From Akkermansiaceae bacterium (GTDB lineage Bacteria > Verrucomicrobiota > Verrucomicrobiia > Verrucomicrobiales > Akkermansiaceae): DNA of 46,093 nt. Positions 24,054-32,870 of this stretch are shown piece after piece (the first letter of the stretch is position 1; the number at the start of each line of letters is the position of its first letter). The stretch covers positions 1-46,093 of the forward strand of contig JAPJNB010000197.1 of NCBI GenBank assembly GCA_026461385.1, in the 5' to 3' direction. The translations under genes and the position numbers were made by a program. Under the pieces are notes generated by a model. That model was given only the letters and a program-made list of their open reading frames with translations. It was not told the DNA's origin and made no database searches.

Positions 24054-25667
24054 TTACATCAAATACAAAATCGGGAAAACGAAGATCCAGACAAGGTCAA
24101 CAAAGTGCCAGAACAACCCACCGATTTCGACACGATTGGCAAGCCACTCTGGATTCGAAAGATACATCTTCTTTCCGAAAAACAAGTAGTATGCAAGCAC
24201 CAGCGCACCACCAATCACGTGGAGACCATGCAGACCGGTAATGGTGAAATAAATGGCATAATAGGTATTCCAAGCAGGCGTGAACTTTGAAGCAAATCCG
24301 ACCTGCTCGCGCGGCACCGAGAACCCTGGGAACGTCTCATCGCCCCGAGCTTCATAATTGGGTCCGAAGAATTCTTCCTTCGCCGCGTCTACGCCCGAAA
24401 GCTTCGCACGACCATGATCCTCAGCCATTTTTGCCAAGTCCTTCCATCCGATCCGATAAAGCTCTTTGTGAGTCGGCACATAGCGAGGCTTTCCGTTCTT
24501 GCCGACACCATGCGCCTCAAGCAGCTCGGCACTCAATTTTTTAATCTCACCTTGGTGCCATGCCCACGCATCCCTGACGAAGGCGCTATTTTTCATGGGC
24601 CATGAATTCTCAATCGCGACCTCAGGATCGATCCCCTTCTCCTTGGCCTTCATGACCAAATGTTGGAAGTCGATCGCGTCAATGTGATGAAAGACCATGG
24701 GGCTCGCAAGAAGCTTTCCATCGACCACCGTGTCATCACGAAGCCTGGACTGTCCCTCGGCGGCCTTGATGTCCCGCGGGCGAAAATCAAGCTTTGCAGG
24801 TGGATCTACCGAAAACGAGACCGTCGAGATTTCACCAAGCAATGTTGGCGCCAACGCTGCCATGTCGATGTTGACACCAGAGGCAATTTGCCAGCCCTTT
24901 TTGCCCGGATTCGCAGCCTTTGCGGTCACCCACTCGGCACGAAGCGCTTCGGTACGATTGGCCGCATTGTGGCTCCGAGCCGCAAGATGCGCTGCTTGAA
25001 TGCGATTGAGAAGCTCGACGGAAAGCGGTTCACCTGCCTTGGCGATGACCTCGGCGGGCTGGCCCACTTTGGTAATCGCAGTGACATCCGCAGCCAAGGC
25101 TACCTTCGAATGATGGTGCTCAGCTTGAGCCGAGAGTTCCTCAACCCATGGCTTGTAGAACCGGACCGTGTCAAAAGTCAGCTTCGACGCCTCCACAAAA
25201 ATAAGATTCTCCTCGATCGTGCTTCCTTTGTGATCGAGCACCGGTTTTCCATCCTCCGACTCCACACCGAGGTGACCCTCAACCACCGAATAGTCCTTCA
25301 ACTTCAGGGCTTGGTGATGAAGCTTCACGTTGTATTCGACGCCCTTGAGCACCATGAAAATCATCGCGCAGCCCACGGTAATCCCCATGAACAACTGAAA
25401 CTTGCGCCACTCGCGCAGCTTCAACGACGCCCATGCGAAGACCACCGTGACCGAGGAACCGATGAGTACGAACGTATTGATCAAACCCGGAAGCACAGGC
25501 AGCGTCCGCTCAGGCCATGGATAATCTGCGCCGAGACGTAGGAACACGTATGCCGAGAAGAAACCGCCGAAGAGCATGACTTCAGAGGCAAGGAACAACC
25601 AGATGGCGATCTTCGAATTGAAGAGTCCGGTATCCTTTCGAGGAGTGACGACGTATGGAATTTCCAT
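24054..25667 (-). CDS. coxC: Cytochrome c oxidase subunit III with large insertion
   Basis: Membrane subunit III of the aa3-type oxidase, normally about 200 residues but 537 here. The N-terminal part (1-118) has helices with KIAIWLFLASEVMLFGGFFSAYVFLR, GLINTFVLIGSSVTVVFAWA and AMIFMVLKGVEYN. The C-terminal part (about 455-537) has NTYYAIYFTITGLHGLHVIGGALVLAYY and GLFWHFVDLVWIFVFPILYLM. Both halves are normal for the family. Between them, after GVEYN, is a soluble, charged insertion of about 330 residues (includes EHHHSKVALAADV, MVFHHIDAIDFQHLVMKA, SAFVRDAWAWHQ). The reading frame is continuous and the composition is like the rest, so this is not a fusion of two ORFs. The role of the insertion is unknown; it must form an extramembrane domain. 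Confidence 0.92.
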   Translation of the reverse strand: MEIPYVVTPRKDTGLFNSKIAIWLFLASEVMLFGGFFSAYVFLRLGADYPWPERTLPVLPGLINTFVLIGSSVTVVFAWASLKLREWRKFQLFMGITVGCAMIFMVLKGVEYNVKLHHQALKLKDYSVVEGHLGVESEDGKPVLDHKGSTIEENLIFVEASKLTFDTVRFYKPWVEELSAQAEHHHSKVALAADVTAITKVGQPAEVIAKAGEPLSVELLNRIQAAHLAARSHNAANRTEALRAEWVTAKAANPGKKGWQIASGVNIDMAALAPTLLGEISTVSFSVDPPAKLDFRPRDIKAAEGQSRLRDDTVVDGKLLASPMVFHHIDAIDFQHLVMKAKEKGIDPEVAIENSWPMKNSAFVRDAWAWHQGEIKKLSAELLEAHGVGKNGKPRYVPTHKELYRIGWKDLAKMAEDHGRAKLSGVDAAKEEFFGPNYEARGDETFPGFSVPREQVGFASKFTPAWNTYYAIYFTITGLHGLHVIGGALVLAYYLFFGKKMYLSNPEWLANRVEIGGLFWHFVDLVWIFVFPILYLM

Positions 25668-25732
25668 TTGAAAATGTGTGGCTGGTGAGGTTTGGAACCG
25701 CTAAAAATTAGGTAAAGAATTGGTTTCGATGC

Positions 25733-27616
25733 TCAGTGACCGCCCGGTGGCTTCGCAGAGGAGCCGAGGTGCTTTGGCTCTGTCCACTGCGGCAGGAAGT
25801 CGCTATCGCAATCGGGACGGCTGTATTCATAGGGTCCACGGTAAGTGACCGGCTCTTTCAAGAAATTTCCGTGCCCCGGAGGTGTTGGTGTCGCCCACTC
25901 AAGGGTGGTTGCATTCCAGGGGTTGTCACCCTCAGCCTTTTTCCCAAACTTCCATGAGGTGAAGAGATTGATGATGAATGGAATTTGGAAAAGCGCCATC
26001 GTCCAAGCGCCCATGGACATGATGATGTTCATGTCAATGTGCTGCACCACTGTATTGCCGAAGATATTCACGCTATCGGCAGCCTTCGAAAGGTAGGCAT
26101 CTCCACCATTGTACCATCGGCGATGAAATCCCGCCATCCCCTGCACTAGCATTGGGAAGAAAATCAAATTCATGCAAATCAGGCTCGGCCAGAAATGGAG
26201 ATGATTGAGGGTCTTGCCCATGTAACGACCGGTGATCTTGGGATACCAGTGGTGGATCCCCGCAAAGAATCCAAACAAAATCCCCGGTGCCACCACATAG
26301 TGGAAGTGACCGATCACGTAGTAAGTGTCGTGAAGGTGGAGGTCAGCCAAATTGAATGCGAGCGGCAGGCCCGTGAGACCACCAATTCCAAACATCGGAA
26401 TAAACGCGCAGGCCCACATCATCGGAGTGGTGAAACGAATCGAACCACCCCATAGCGAGATCAACATCGCCGTGATGATCACCACCGAAGGCACAGAGAT
26501 CAAAACCGTGGTCGTTTGGAAGAAGGTCGAAACCGCAGCGCCCATGCCGGTCATGTACATGTGGTGAGCCCACACCACGAACGAGAGAAAACCGAGGAGG
26601 AGCACCGAGTAGACCATCGACTTGTAGCCCCAAAGTGGCTTGCGGCTATTCGCAGGAATGATTTCACTCACGCAAGCAAAAGCCGGCAGGAGAAGCACAT
26701 ACACCTCGGGGTGACCAAGAAACCAGAACAAGTGTTGGAACAAGAGCGGCGAACCACCACCCGAGAGATCCGCCAGCCCTTCACTCTTGGTGAACAGCCC
26801 GGAAGGCATGAAAAACGACGAGTGCACCACGCGGTCCATCAATTGCATGATGCCAGCGGCCTCAAGTGGCGGGAATGCGAGGAGCAGGAGGAATCCCGTC
26901 ACCAGCATCGCCCAGACAAAAAATGGCATCCGCATCCAAGTCATGCCACGCACCCGAAGGTTGATGATAGTTGTGATGAAATTGACCGAACCGAGAAGCG
27001 ATGAGGTGATCAGGCAAACAAGACCGATCAACCATTGGGTTTGGCCCGCCAACCACTGGTTCACCACTTGCCCATCGGCAAATCCAGCGAGTGGAGAATA
27101 GTTGGTCCAACCCGATTTGGCAGCACCAGACTCGAAGAAAAACGACGCACACATGATCAGACCACCCAAGAGATAAATCCAGTAGCTTGCCATGTTCAGA
27201 CGAGGAAATGCCATGTCGGGCGCACCGATCTGCAGTGGCGTCACGTAGTTACCAAACGCTCCGAAACCAAGTGGCACGATGCCAAGGAAAACCATAATCG
27301 TCCCGTGCATGGCACCGAACATGTTGTACGTTTGACCGGTCACCTTGCCGTCTTGCAGCCAGCGAGCCTTCCAACCATCGGTGAAGACCCAGCCCATCCA
27401 CTCCGGAAGCGGCTGATGCGGGTAAGCAATGCTCCAGCGCATCACCATCATTAAGTAAAACCCGAACGCTAGGAAACACAGTGCGGTAAGACCGTATTGC
27501 AAACCAATCATCTTATGGTCCGTGGAGAAAATCCATTTCTGGATGAATCCTGGATCGTGATGATGTTCGTCGTGATGGGCATCGTGCCCGGCAGGTGCTG
27601 TGGAGTGAGCGCTCAT
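25733..27616 (-). CDS. coxA: Cytochrome c oxidase subunit I (A-type haem-copper oxidase)
   Basis: Catalytic subunit with low-spin haem a and the haem a3-CuB site, reducing oxygen and pumping protons. 627 residues, about 12 helices. The low-spin haem His is in FGAMHGTIMVF. CuB ligands are FLGHPEVYVLLLPAF (His cross-linked to Tyr, plus the proton-channel Glu) and VWAHHMYMTG (two His). YVIGHFHYVVAPG holds the a3 and low-spin haem histidines. FGNYVTPLQIGAPDMAFPRLN has the D-channel aspartate, marking it as an A1-type enzyme. The N terminus is His-rich (GHDAHHDEHHHD). All catalytic residues are intact, in contrast to the CcoN-like gene upstream. Subunit III follows 65 bp later. Confidence 0.97.
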   Translation of the reverse strand: MSAHSTAPAGHDAHHDEHHHDPGFIQKWIFSTDHKMIGLQYGLTALCFLAFGFYLMMVMRWSIAYPHQPLPEWMGWVFTDGWKARWLQDGKVTGQTYNMFGAMHGTIMVFLGIVPLGFGAFGNYVTPLQIGAPDMAFPRLNMASYWIYLLGGLIMCASFFFESGAAKSGWTNYSPLAGFADGQVVNQWLAGQTQWLIGLVCLITSSLLGSVNFITTIINLRVRGMTWMRMPFFVWAMLVTGFLLLLAFPPLEAAGIMQLMDRVVHSSFFMPSGLFTKSEGLADLSGGGSPLLFQHLFWFLGHPEVYVLLLPAFACVSEIIPANSRKPLWGYKSMVYSVLLLGFLSFVVWAHHMYMTGMGAAVSTFFQTTTVLISVPSVVIITAMLISLWGGSIRFTTPMMWACAFIPMFGIGGLTGLPLAFNLADLHLHDTYYVIGHFHYVVAPGILFGFFAGIHHWYPKITGRYMGKTLNHLHFWPSLICMNLIFFPMLVQGMAGFHRRWYNGGDAYLSKAADSVNIFGNTVVQHIDMNIIMSMGAWTMALFQIPFIINLFTSWKFGKKAEGDNPWNATTLEWATPTPPGHGNFLKEPVTYRGPYEYSRPDCDSDFLPQWTEPKHLGSSAKPPGGH

Positions 27617-27688
27617 AATTCCGTCTTGCGGCTTTGTTGGAGTCTAGTGAAATTGGTTAAAATCGCGGAGTGGTCGTCGTTGCCAGAC

Positions 27689-28453
27689 TTAAGGAGCCTT
27701 TGCTGGAGCAAGGGTGATTGGATCGAGCAAAGTCTTTGGATCCATCATTGCGCCTGGCAGAGCCTTGACGTGGGCAGCGGTGAGCTCGACTGAAGTGACC
27801 GAATTGCCTGCATTCTTGCGAGCAGCGGAGATCTCGATGGCCGCCTTTGCCATCTCAGTGGTGATCACATCGCCCTTGGTGTTGCCAAAATTGTTGCGAA
27901 CGTAGGTCATGATTCCCGCGAGATCCTCGGGTGCCATCCCAATCCCCTGCGGCGGCATCACTCCGTACGTTTTTTCATCGCTCACCGGACCTTGCAAGCC
28001 GTTGAGAATGATCATCGAGAAGCGCTCGGTTTCCCCATTGGCCCAAGCCGAACCCACGAGCGATGGGAAGGTCGATCCATTGCCCTTCGCATCCGAACCG
28101 TGACAGCCATTGCACTTGGCGGAGTAAATCTTTGCTCCTTTCGCCATGTAAGCGGCGAGCGCTTCTTTCGGCACCGGCCCGCTGTCTGCCGCTCCCGGTG
28201 CTGGGGCACGGACGTAACCTTCACGGAAGGTCGCCTTGTATGAAAACAAATCGCCGCCACCCGCCAGAACACCACCCGCGATCAACAGAACGACACCACA
28301 AACGATCAAGGCCCAGATCGAGATCGGGCCGAGCCCATTGTCGACCACACGATTTTCACGGGCACAAGCGGCGGCCTCACGAACCGCCCGCTCATGAGCC
28401 TCACTCACATTGATCGAATCCTCTAGATCTGGATTTTGGTTAGGCAGAGACAT
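27689..28453 (-). CDS. Membrane-anchored monohaem cytochrome c
   Basis: A 254-residue c-type cytochrome. The N-terminal cytoplasmic segment (about 45 residues) is followed by one transmembrane anchor (ISIWALIVCGVVLLIAGGVLAGG) and a periplasmic domain with one haem site, AKCNGCHGSDAKGNG. The methionine ligand is likely in YGVMPPQG, and LAGIMTYVRNNFGNTKG closes the fold. A Pro/Ala-rich tail follows. It resembles the second cytochrome in this operon (30763..31521). Since coxB lacks a haem domain, this protein probably carries electrons to CuA. It is immediately upstream of coxA (72 bp) and downstream of the CcoO-like gene. Confidence 0.9.
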   Translation of the reverse strand: MSLPNQNPDLEDSINVSEAHERAVREAAACARENRVVDNGLGPISIWALIVCGVVLLIAGGVLAGGGDLFSYKATFREGYVRAPAPGAADSGPVPKEALAAYMAKGAKIYSAKCNGCHGSDAKGNGSTFPSLVGSAWANGETERFSMIILNGLQGPVSDEKTYGVMPPQGIGMAPEDLAGIMTYVRNNFGNTKGDVITTEMAKAAIEISAARKNAGNSVTSVELTAAHVKALPGAMMDPKTLLDPITLAPAKAP

Positions 28454-28482
28454 GATTTAAATAAGTTAGAAAATGATAATTC

Positions 28483-29190
28483 TCAACGGGCACCCTTGGC
28501 TTTCGGTGGCGCGAAATTGAGCACCGCAGGAACCACTTGGTCTTTCTTGAGCGATAATAGGTAGGATACGAGCGCGTTTGCTTCTGCGCAAGGCACCAAC
28601 TCTTCGCCAAGTTCCGCGCCGAAAGGCATAGCCTCGTCTGAGGGATTCCCCTTGATCTTGCGCTTCTCAAACAAGAACCGATGGGGTGGGCAAGTGGACT
28701 TCCAGCGATCCGCCTCAAGGCGAGGATTGTAAAGGTGACTGAGCAACCATTGCGACGCCTCAAGTGGGCTCGCATACTCGGACTCCACTCGGCGACCGAG
28801 GTTCGATAAATCAGGGCCCATGCGTGAAACCCCGACTTGCGCAAATTTCTCGCCGTAGAAGTCGTAGGCATTGGTCTCACGGCGAGTATCACCTCGGTCA
28901 GGATCCGCTTTCAAGCCACCCCAATCCGCGCGATAGAGGTCATTTCCCGCATAAGTGGGTCGCACGACCTGCGTGTGACAGAGATAGCAACCATTCTCAG
29001 CATAAACCTTCGCCCCGTCAGCGATACGCCCAGTGCGCTTCGGGAAAAAGATGCCAGTCGAACCATCATTCGCCTCCGAAAGCTGGATCGGCTCAAGGTT
29101 GCGCATCGTGATGAATGGCACGACGACGATCGCGAGCCAGGCGGCGCCAAAACTGGCGGATAAACCGAGGATGAATGTGCGGAAGCTCAT
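28483..29190 (-). CDS. ccoO: CcoO-like membrane cytochrome c
   Basis: Homologue of CcoO, the monohaem subunit of cbb3 oxidases, 235 residues. The N terminus has one transmembrane anchor (ILGLSASFGAAWLAIVVVPFIT). The haem site is ENGCYLCHTQVVRPTYAGNDLYRADWGG, which matches the CcoO pattern, followed by RRETNAYDFYGEKFAQVGVSRMGPDLSNLG. Where CcoO has the axial methionine (SNMPAYPWL) this protein reads STCPPHRFLFE, so the usual ligand seems replaced, perhaps by Cys or His. The C terminus EANALVSYLLSLKKD is typical. It is 38 bp downstream of the CcoN-like gene. Known CcoO passes electrons to CcoN; here the partner lacks an active site, so another acceptor is likely. Confidence 0.88.
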   Translation of the reverse strand: MSFRTFILGLSASFGAAWLAIVVVPFITMRNLEPIQLSEANDGSTGIFFPKRTGRIADGAKVYAENGCYLCHTQVVRPTYAGNDLYRADWGGLKADPDRGDTRRETNAYDFYGEKFAQVGVSRMGPDLSNLGRRVESEYASPLEASQWLLSHLYNPRLEADRWKSTCPPHRFLFEKRKIKGNPSDEAMPFGAELGEELVPCAEANALVSYLLSLKKDQVVPAVLNFAPPKAKGAR

Positions 29191-29228
29191 TAGGAAAATT
29201 GCTGAAATTCAAAATCTAACATTCCATA

Positions 29229-30734
29229 TCAATGTGCGGCAGCGTGACCTAGGCCAGCGTTGTCGATATCGCCCTCCTCACCGTGAGGACCGGGACCATG
29301 GTGAGCATCTGAAACCAACAGCGTCGGATGGAGACTGCGCCGTCCAAGACGCAGCCACATCAAAGCAAGGTGGATGAAGAAGAAAACATTGGAGAACAGG
29401 ATGAAGCACCATGCGATGGTGGTTGCAACGGCGTATGGGTAGGCCCGTGTGGCGGCCCCTTGCCAAGGCTGCTGCCATTCCTCTTGGCCGATCCCCTGCT
29501 GGAGCCCTCCGAAGAGAGCAACTGCGGCGACGGTGATGATTCCGTACACCGAAAACAAAAAGTGAATCTTGATCAGGCGACGGGAAAGCCACTCCCTGCC
29601 GGTGACTCGGGGCACAATGAAGTAAACCGCACCAAACATGACAAAACTGAAAAACCCGTAGATCGCAAGGATTTCAAACCCATAGCCAGAAAGCGAGAAC
29701 TGGGTGAGTGGCAGTGTCGACCCAGGAAGATTCAGCCAGACGGCTGCTAAGCCAAGAAGGACGAGGCCAGCAATGCCGGTGATCATGAAGCGAAGTGATG
29801 GACTGCTCGCGACGACTTCTGGAGAAGACAAGGTCGTGCGGAGAATGTTGATTGCCGCACAAACTGCTGGGACAAAAAACAGCACGGTGGCTGCAGCCCC
29901 CACATAGGGAAGGAAAAACGGGATGGGTACGCCCATTAACTTCTGCATTCCAGCCCAAGGGGCGATGATCGCAAGCGACCAAAATCCAAGTTTGGCAAGC
30001 GAGTAACTGAAGACCGGCCGCCCCGTCACCTTAGGAGCAAGATAATACGCGGCCGCCAAAGCGACTGGAGTAAAGAATAAGAAAATGAGTGCAGACCGAT
30101 ACCAAGCATTGATGCCTGCGGCCATGAGCGGATGACCAGGAATGCAATGAAGCAATGTGTTTGCAGTGACAAACACCCATGGGAACCAAACCATTGCGGC
30201 GAGAAGATACCACTGGGAAATGTAAACATGCCCCTCGGGCCGCACGCGAAACTGAATGAACGATCCGATGACGATGGCAGTGTACGCCACCAAAAACACG
30301 GGCCACACGAACGAAGGAAACTCCATCCAAGGCATCCCAGTGCCGTTGCCCGAGAGAATTCCGACAAGGCCAAGCGAGACACCAAGGTTCCAAATGTGCC
30401 CCGCAGTCAGGATGATACCAGCCGAGGTGCACTCTTTACGCGAAAGGCGCGCCATCAACCAAATGATCACCGCAAACGCCGCTTGAAAGCCCCAACCATA
30501 AATCAACGCGTTGATGTGGGAAGGAAATACCCGACCATAGTCAAGCCAAGCGCAGCCAGACATGAAGCTAGGGCTGTGCACCTTGGCCGATGCAATGATT
30601 CCCAAGACGATGGACACCGCGAGCCATGCGGCCCCGCTGGTCATAAAAAACATCACTGGGTGACGAAGCGAACGATCGATCCCCGCACGCAGCAAGGCGT
30701 CCTGATCACTGGAATTTTGGATGGCAGATGACAT
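29229..30734 (-). CDS. ccoN: Degenerate CcoN-like haem-copper oxidase subunit (no active site)
   Basis: Homologue of cbb3 oxidase subunit I, 501 residues from ATG 30734, about 12 helices. The fold is clearly CcoN: YGRVFPSHINALIYGWGFQ (helix II, His73 at the low-spin haem position), AYYLAPKVTGRPVFSYSLAKLGFWSL, AVYFIVPRVTGREWLSRRLIKIHFLFSVYGI. The active-site residues are missing, however. CcoN WYGHNAV is WYRSALI, WAGPHHLHY is WAGMQKLMG, and TIGHVHSG is LSGYGFEI, so all CuB histidines, the b3 ligand and the second low-spin haem ligand are gone. It cannot reduce oxygen in the normal way. Automatic annotation would call it a cbb3 oxidase. The track's TTG start at 30761 is less likely than the ATG. 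It lies between two cytochrome genes, directly before ccoO. Confidence 0.88.
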   Translation of the reverse strand: MSSAIQNSSDQDALLRAGIDRSLRHPVMFFMTSGAAWLAVSIVLGIIASAKVHSPSFMSGCAWLDYGRVFPSHINALIYGWGFQAAFAVIIWLMARLSRKECTSAGIILTAGHIWNLGVSLGLVGILSGNGTGMPWMEFPSFVWPVFLVAYTAIVIGSFIQFRVRPEGHVYISQWYLLAAMVWFPWVFVTANTLLHCIPGHPLMAAGINAWYRSALIFLFFTPVALAAAYYLAPKVTGRPVFSYSLAKLGFWSLAIIAPWAGMQKLMGVPIPFFLPYVGAAATVLFFVPAVCAAINILRTTLSSPEVVASSPSLRFMITGIAGLVLLGLAAVWLNLPGSTLPLTQFSLSGYGFEILAIYGFFSFVMFGAVYFIVPRVTGREWLSRRLIKIHFLFSVYGIITVAAVALFGGLQQGIGQEEWQQPWQGAATRAYPYAVATTIAWCFILFSNVFFFIHLALMWLRLGRRSLHPTLLVSDAHHGPGPHGEEGDIDNAGLGHAAAH

Positions 30735-30762
30735 CGGCTTGAAAGATGAAAGGAGAATCAAA

Positions 30763-31521
30763 TTAAGGATTTACGAGTTCCTCGGTGGGAAGTTGTGGCT
30801 TTCCGACTTCGCTGCGAAGCGCAGCCACTTGGGCAGCCGTCACTGCGGAGGCCTTATTTCCGAAGCTGTTGCGAACGTAAGTCAGAACCCCGGCGATTTG
30901 CTCGTCCGTCTGGTAGCTGAGTGCCGCCATCCCAACCACAAAGTTGTAGTCCTTGCCGGCGACCTTAAGCGGTCCCTTGAGACCACGCAGCTGGATGCGA
31001 ATGAGATTGGACACAGGTCCCTTCACCCACTCAGAACCCGCGAGCGGCGGCGCGATCGGCCCACCCTCACCGTTTTGACCGTGGCACGCACTGCAAACCA
31101 AAAAGGAAGCCTTGCCTGAAGCCATCACCGCAGGATCGATCGGCGCATCAGCACTCGCAGTGGCGGCATCGACCGCCTTGGTATCCACCGCTGGAGCGGC
31201 TGCAAGTTTCTTAGCCGTATCCGACCCAGGAACGACTTGGGCTGGGACGCTCACGGCAACTGGCTTTGAATCCGCGAGATGCTTGGCCACTGTCACAGCA
31301 GCCGCTTCGATCGACTCGGGAGAAAGATTCGCAGCCTGAGCAGCATCGATCTTGGCCTTGGTCGCGTAGCGCGGCTTAGCAGCAGCATCCTCCAGCGAGG
31401 CGGGCTCAGGACGGACAAAAAGCCAGATCGCCGCAAGCAATGCAGCAAAGATGAGGAAGGTGCCAATGCCCCACCAAAATGTGGTGAAACGGATCAGCGG
31501 ATTATCGCGGGATGGGTCCAT
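30763..31521 (-). CDS. Membrane-anchored monohaem cytochrome c
   Basis: A 252-residue c-type cytochrome: a transmembrane anchor near the N terminus (FTTFWWGIGTFLIFAALLAAIWLFV), a long Ala/Lys/Asp-rich linker (about residues 40-125) and one haem domain with FLVCSACHGQNGEGGPIAPPLAGSEW. Candidate Met ligand is in VVGMAALSYQTD. The ending AGVLTYVRNSFGNKASAVTAAQVAALR parallels the other monohaem cytochrome of the operon, suggesting duplication. The flexible linker would let the haem domain swing between ActE/ActA and an acceptor. It is 17 bp downstream of actF and 28 bp upstream of the CcoN-like gene. Confidence 0.88.
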   Translation of the reverse strand: MDPSRDNPLIRFTTFWWGIGTFLIFAALLAAIWLFVRPEPASLEDAAAKPRYATKAKIDAAQAANLSPESIEAAAVTVAKHLADSKPVAVSVPAQVVPGSDTAKKLAAAPAVDTKAVDAATASADAPIDPAVMASGKASFLVCSACHGQNGEGGPIAPPLAGSEWVKGPVSNLIRIQLRGLKGPLKVAGKDYNFVVGMAALSYQTDEQIAGVLTYVRNSFGNKASAVTAAQVAALRSEVGKPQLPTEELVNP

Positions 31522-31538
31522 GGGAAGAGAAGATAAAA

Positions 31539-32849
31539 TCAGTTAGAAACGTTCGCGGATTCCAGGATGCGCGGATCGCGGTTCGGATAGAGTGAATGCT
31601 GACCAAGCGCACGCAGCAGGAAGAAAATGAACGCCGCACCGATCGTCACAAAGGCGAGGATGTCGCCCCAAAACGCACCTGGGATCGACACTTGGATATC
31701 GCCGAACACCTCAGGCTTGATGTTACCCAACGAAACGCCGCGCTCAGGAATGGTGATCAAGTAGTGGTCGAGCGCGTGCATGCACAACGTGTAAACGGCG
31801 ACGATCGAAAGCAATTTCGGATTCTTCTTCAGCCAAGCTTGCAAAAGAACCACGAAGGGCACCACGAAATGGCCGAACACGAGGAAATACATCGCCACGT
31901 TCCAATTGCCGGTGTTGCGAATGGCAAAGTAGGAAGTTTCCTCCGTAATGTTTGCATACCAGATGAGGAAAAACTGCGAGAATGCGATATAGGCCCAGAA
32001 CGTCGTGAACGCGAACATTAGCTTACCCATGATGTGGAAATGCTCCGGTCCGGTGACATGCTTCAGGTGGCCCTGACTCTTCAACCAAGTGCAGACGAGC
32101 ACGATGACCGCCATCGAGTTGAGTGCGGTGCCTGCGAATAGATACACACCCCACATGGTCGAGAACCAGCGGTAGTCTAGGCCCATCAAGAAGTCGAATC
32201 CAGTGAACGTAATCGTCAACGCGAAAATGATGAGCGTGTAGGTCGAATGAAAACGTGCCTTCAACAACCGGCTCGTTCCCGGATTCGGATCGGTGTCTTG
32301 GGCGGTCGAAAGTTTGCGGAGCCCATAGATTACGGCGCTGAGACCAAGCGCATAAAATGCCACCCGGCCATACCAAAACGGCTGATTCATGAACCAATAC
32401 TTATTGTAGAGAAGATGGTCGTGGTGGTGAAGATACTCCTTTACGGCACCGGGTGCCTTGTTGTGGGTGTTCATCCACTCATAGAGGTAAACTTGCACTT
32501 TTGGAAATAGCAGCGGCGTGCCGAACAAGAACACCCAAGGGAACGTCGACCCCAAGTTTTCAAACGTGCGACGCACCGAAGTTCCCCACCCCGAGTTCGA
32601 CACATTGTGGAGCAAGGTCCAGAACACCCCACCGATCGAGAGAGTGAGGAAATAATAAAAAGCGAACAGCCAAGAATAAGCGAAGGGCCCGCGAAGTTTC
32701 TCCGGCGCGAAGAACAAGAGATAAATGCTGGCTGCGGTGCCGAGAACCGCAAGGGTCAAAGCGACGCTCTTCAACTTCGAGGTCTTCGAAGCATCCAGAT
32801 GGTCGCCGTGGATCGCGATGTCGGCGGAGGTGACGTGGTGATGGGCCAT
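31539..32849 (-). CDS. actF: Alternative complex III membrane subunit ActF
   Basis: Quinol:cytochrome c oxidoreductase quinone-binding subunit of alternative complex III, an NrfD/PsrC-related protein of 436 residues with about 10 helices. An N-terminal His-rich stretch (MAHHHVTSADIAIHGDHLD) precedes the helices. Recognisable segments are FYYFLTLSIGGVFWTLLHNVSNSGWGTSVRRTFENLG, SRLLKARFHSTYTLIIFALTITFTGFDFLMGLDYRWFSTMWGVYLFAG and FGHFVVPFVVLLQAWLKKNP. ActF pairs with ActC in the membrane; whether it binds quinone itself is less clear than for ActC. It is 21 bp downstream of actE. Confidence 0.93.
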   Translation of the reverse strand: MAHHHVTSADIAIHGDHLDASKTSKLKSVALTLAVLGTAASIYLLFFAPEKLRGPFAYSWLFAFYYFLTLSIGGVFWTLLHNVSNSGWGTSVRRTFENLGSTFPWVFLFGTPLLFPKVQVYLYEWMNTHNKAPGAVKEYLHHHDHLLYNKYWFMNQPFWYGRVAFYALGLSAVIYGLRKLSTAQDTDPNPGTSRLLKARFHSTYTLIIFALTITFTGFDFLMGLDYRWFSTMWGVYLFAGTALNSMAVIVLVCTWLKSQGHLKHVTGPEHFHIMGKLMFAFTTFWAYIAFSQFFLIWYANITEETSYFAIRNTGNWNVAMYFLVFGHFVVPFVVLLQAWLKKNPKLLSIVAVYTLCMHALDHYLITIPERGVSLGNIKPEVFGDIQVSIPGAFWGDILAFVTIGAAFIFFLLRALGQHSLYPNRDPRILESANVSN

Positions 32850-32870
32850 TTCGATGGATTCAGGAAAAAG

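Noticed and set aside
24660-25541. 293-aa plus-strand ORF opposite the subunit III insertion
   Set aside because: I checked it because the insertion is odd and might have been a separate antisense gene. It shows no family pattern and is rich in Arg and His like other antisense shadows.
29229-30761. TTG start for the CcoN-like gene
   Set aside because: The ATG 27 bases downstream gives a normal N terminus, and the extra residues (MILLSSFKP) have no support.
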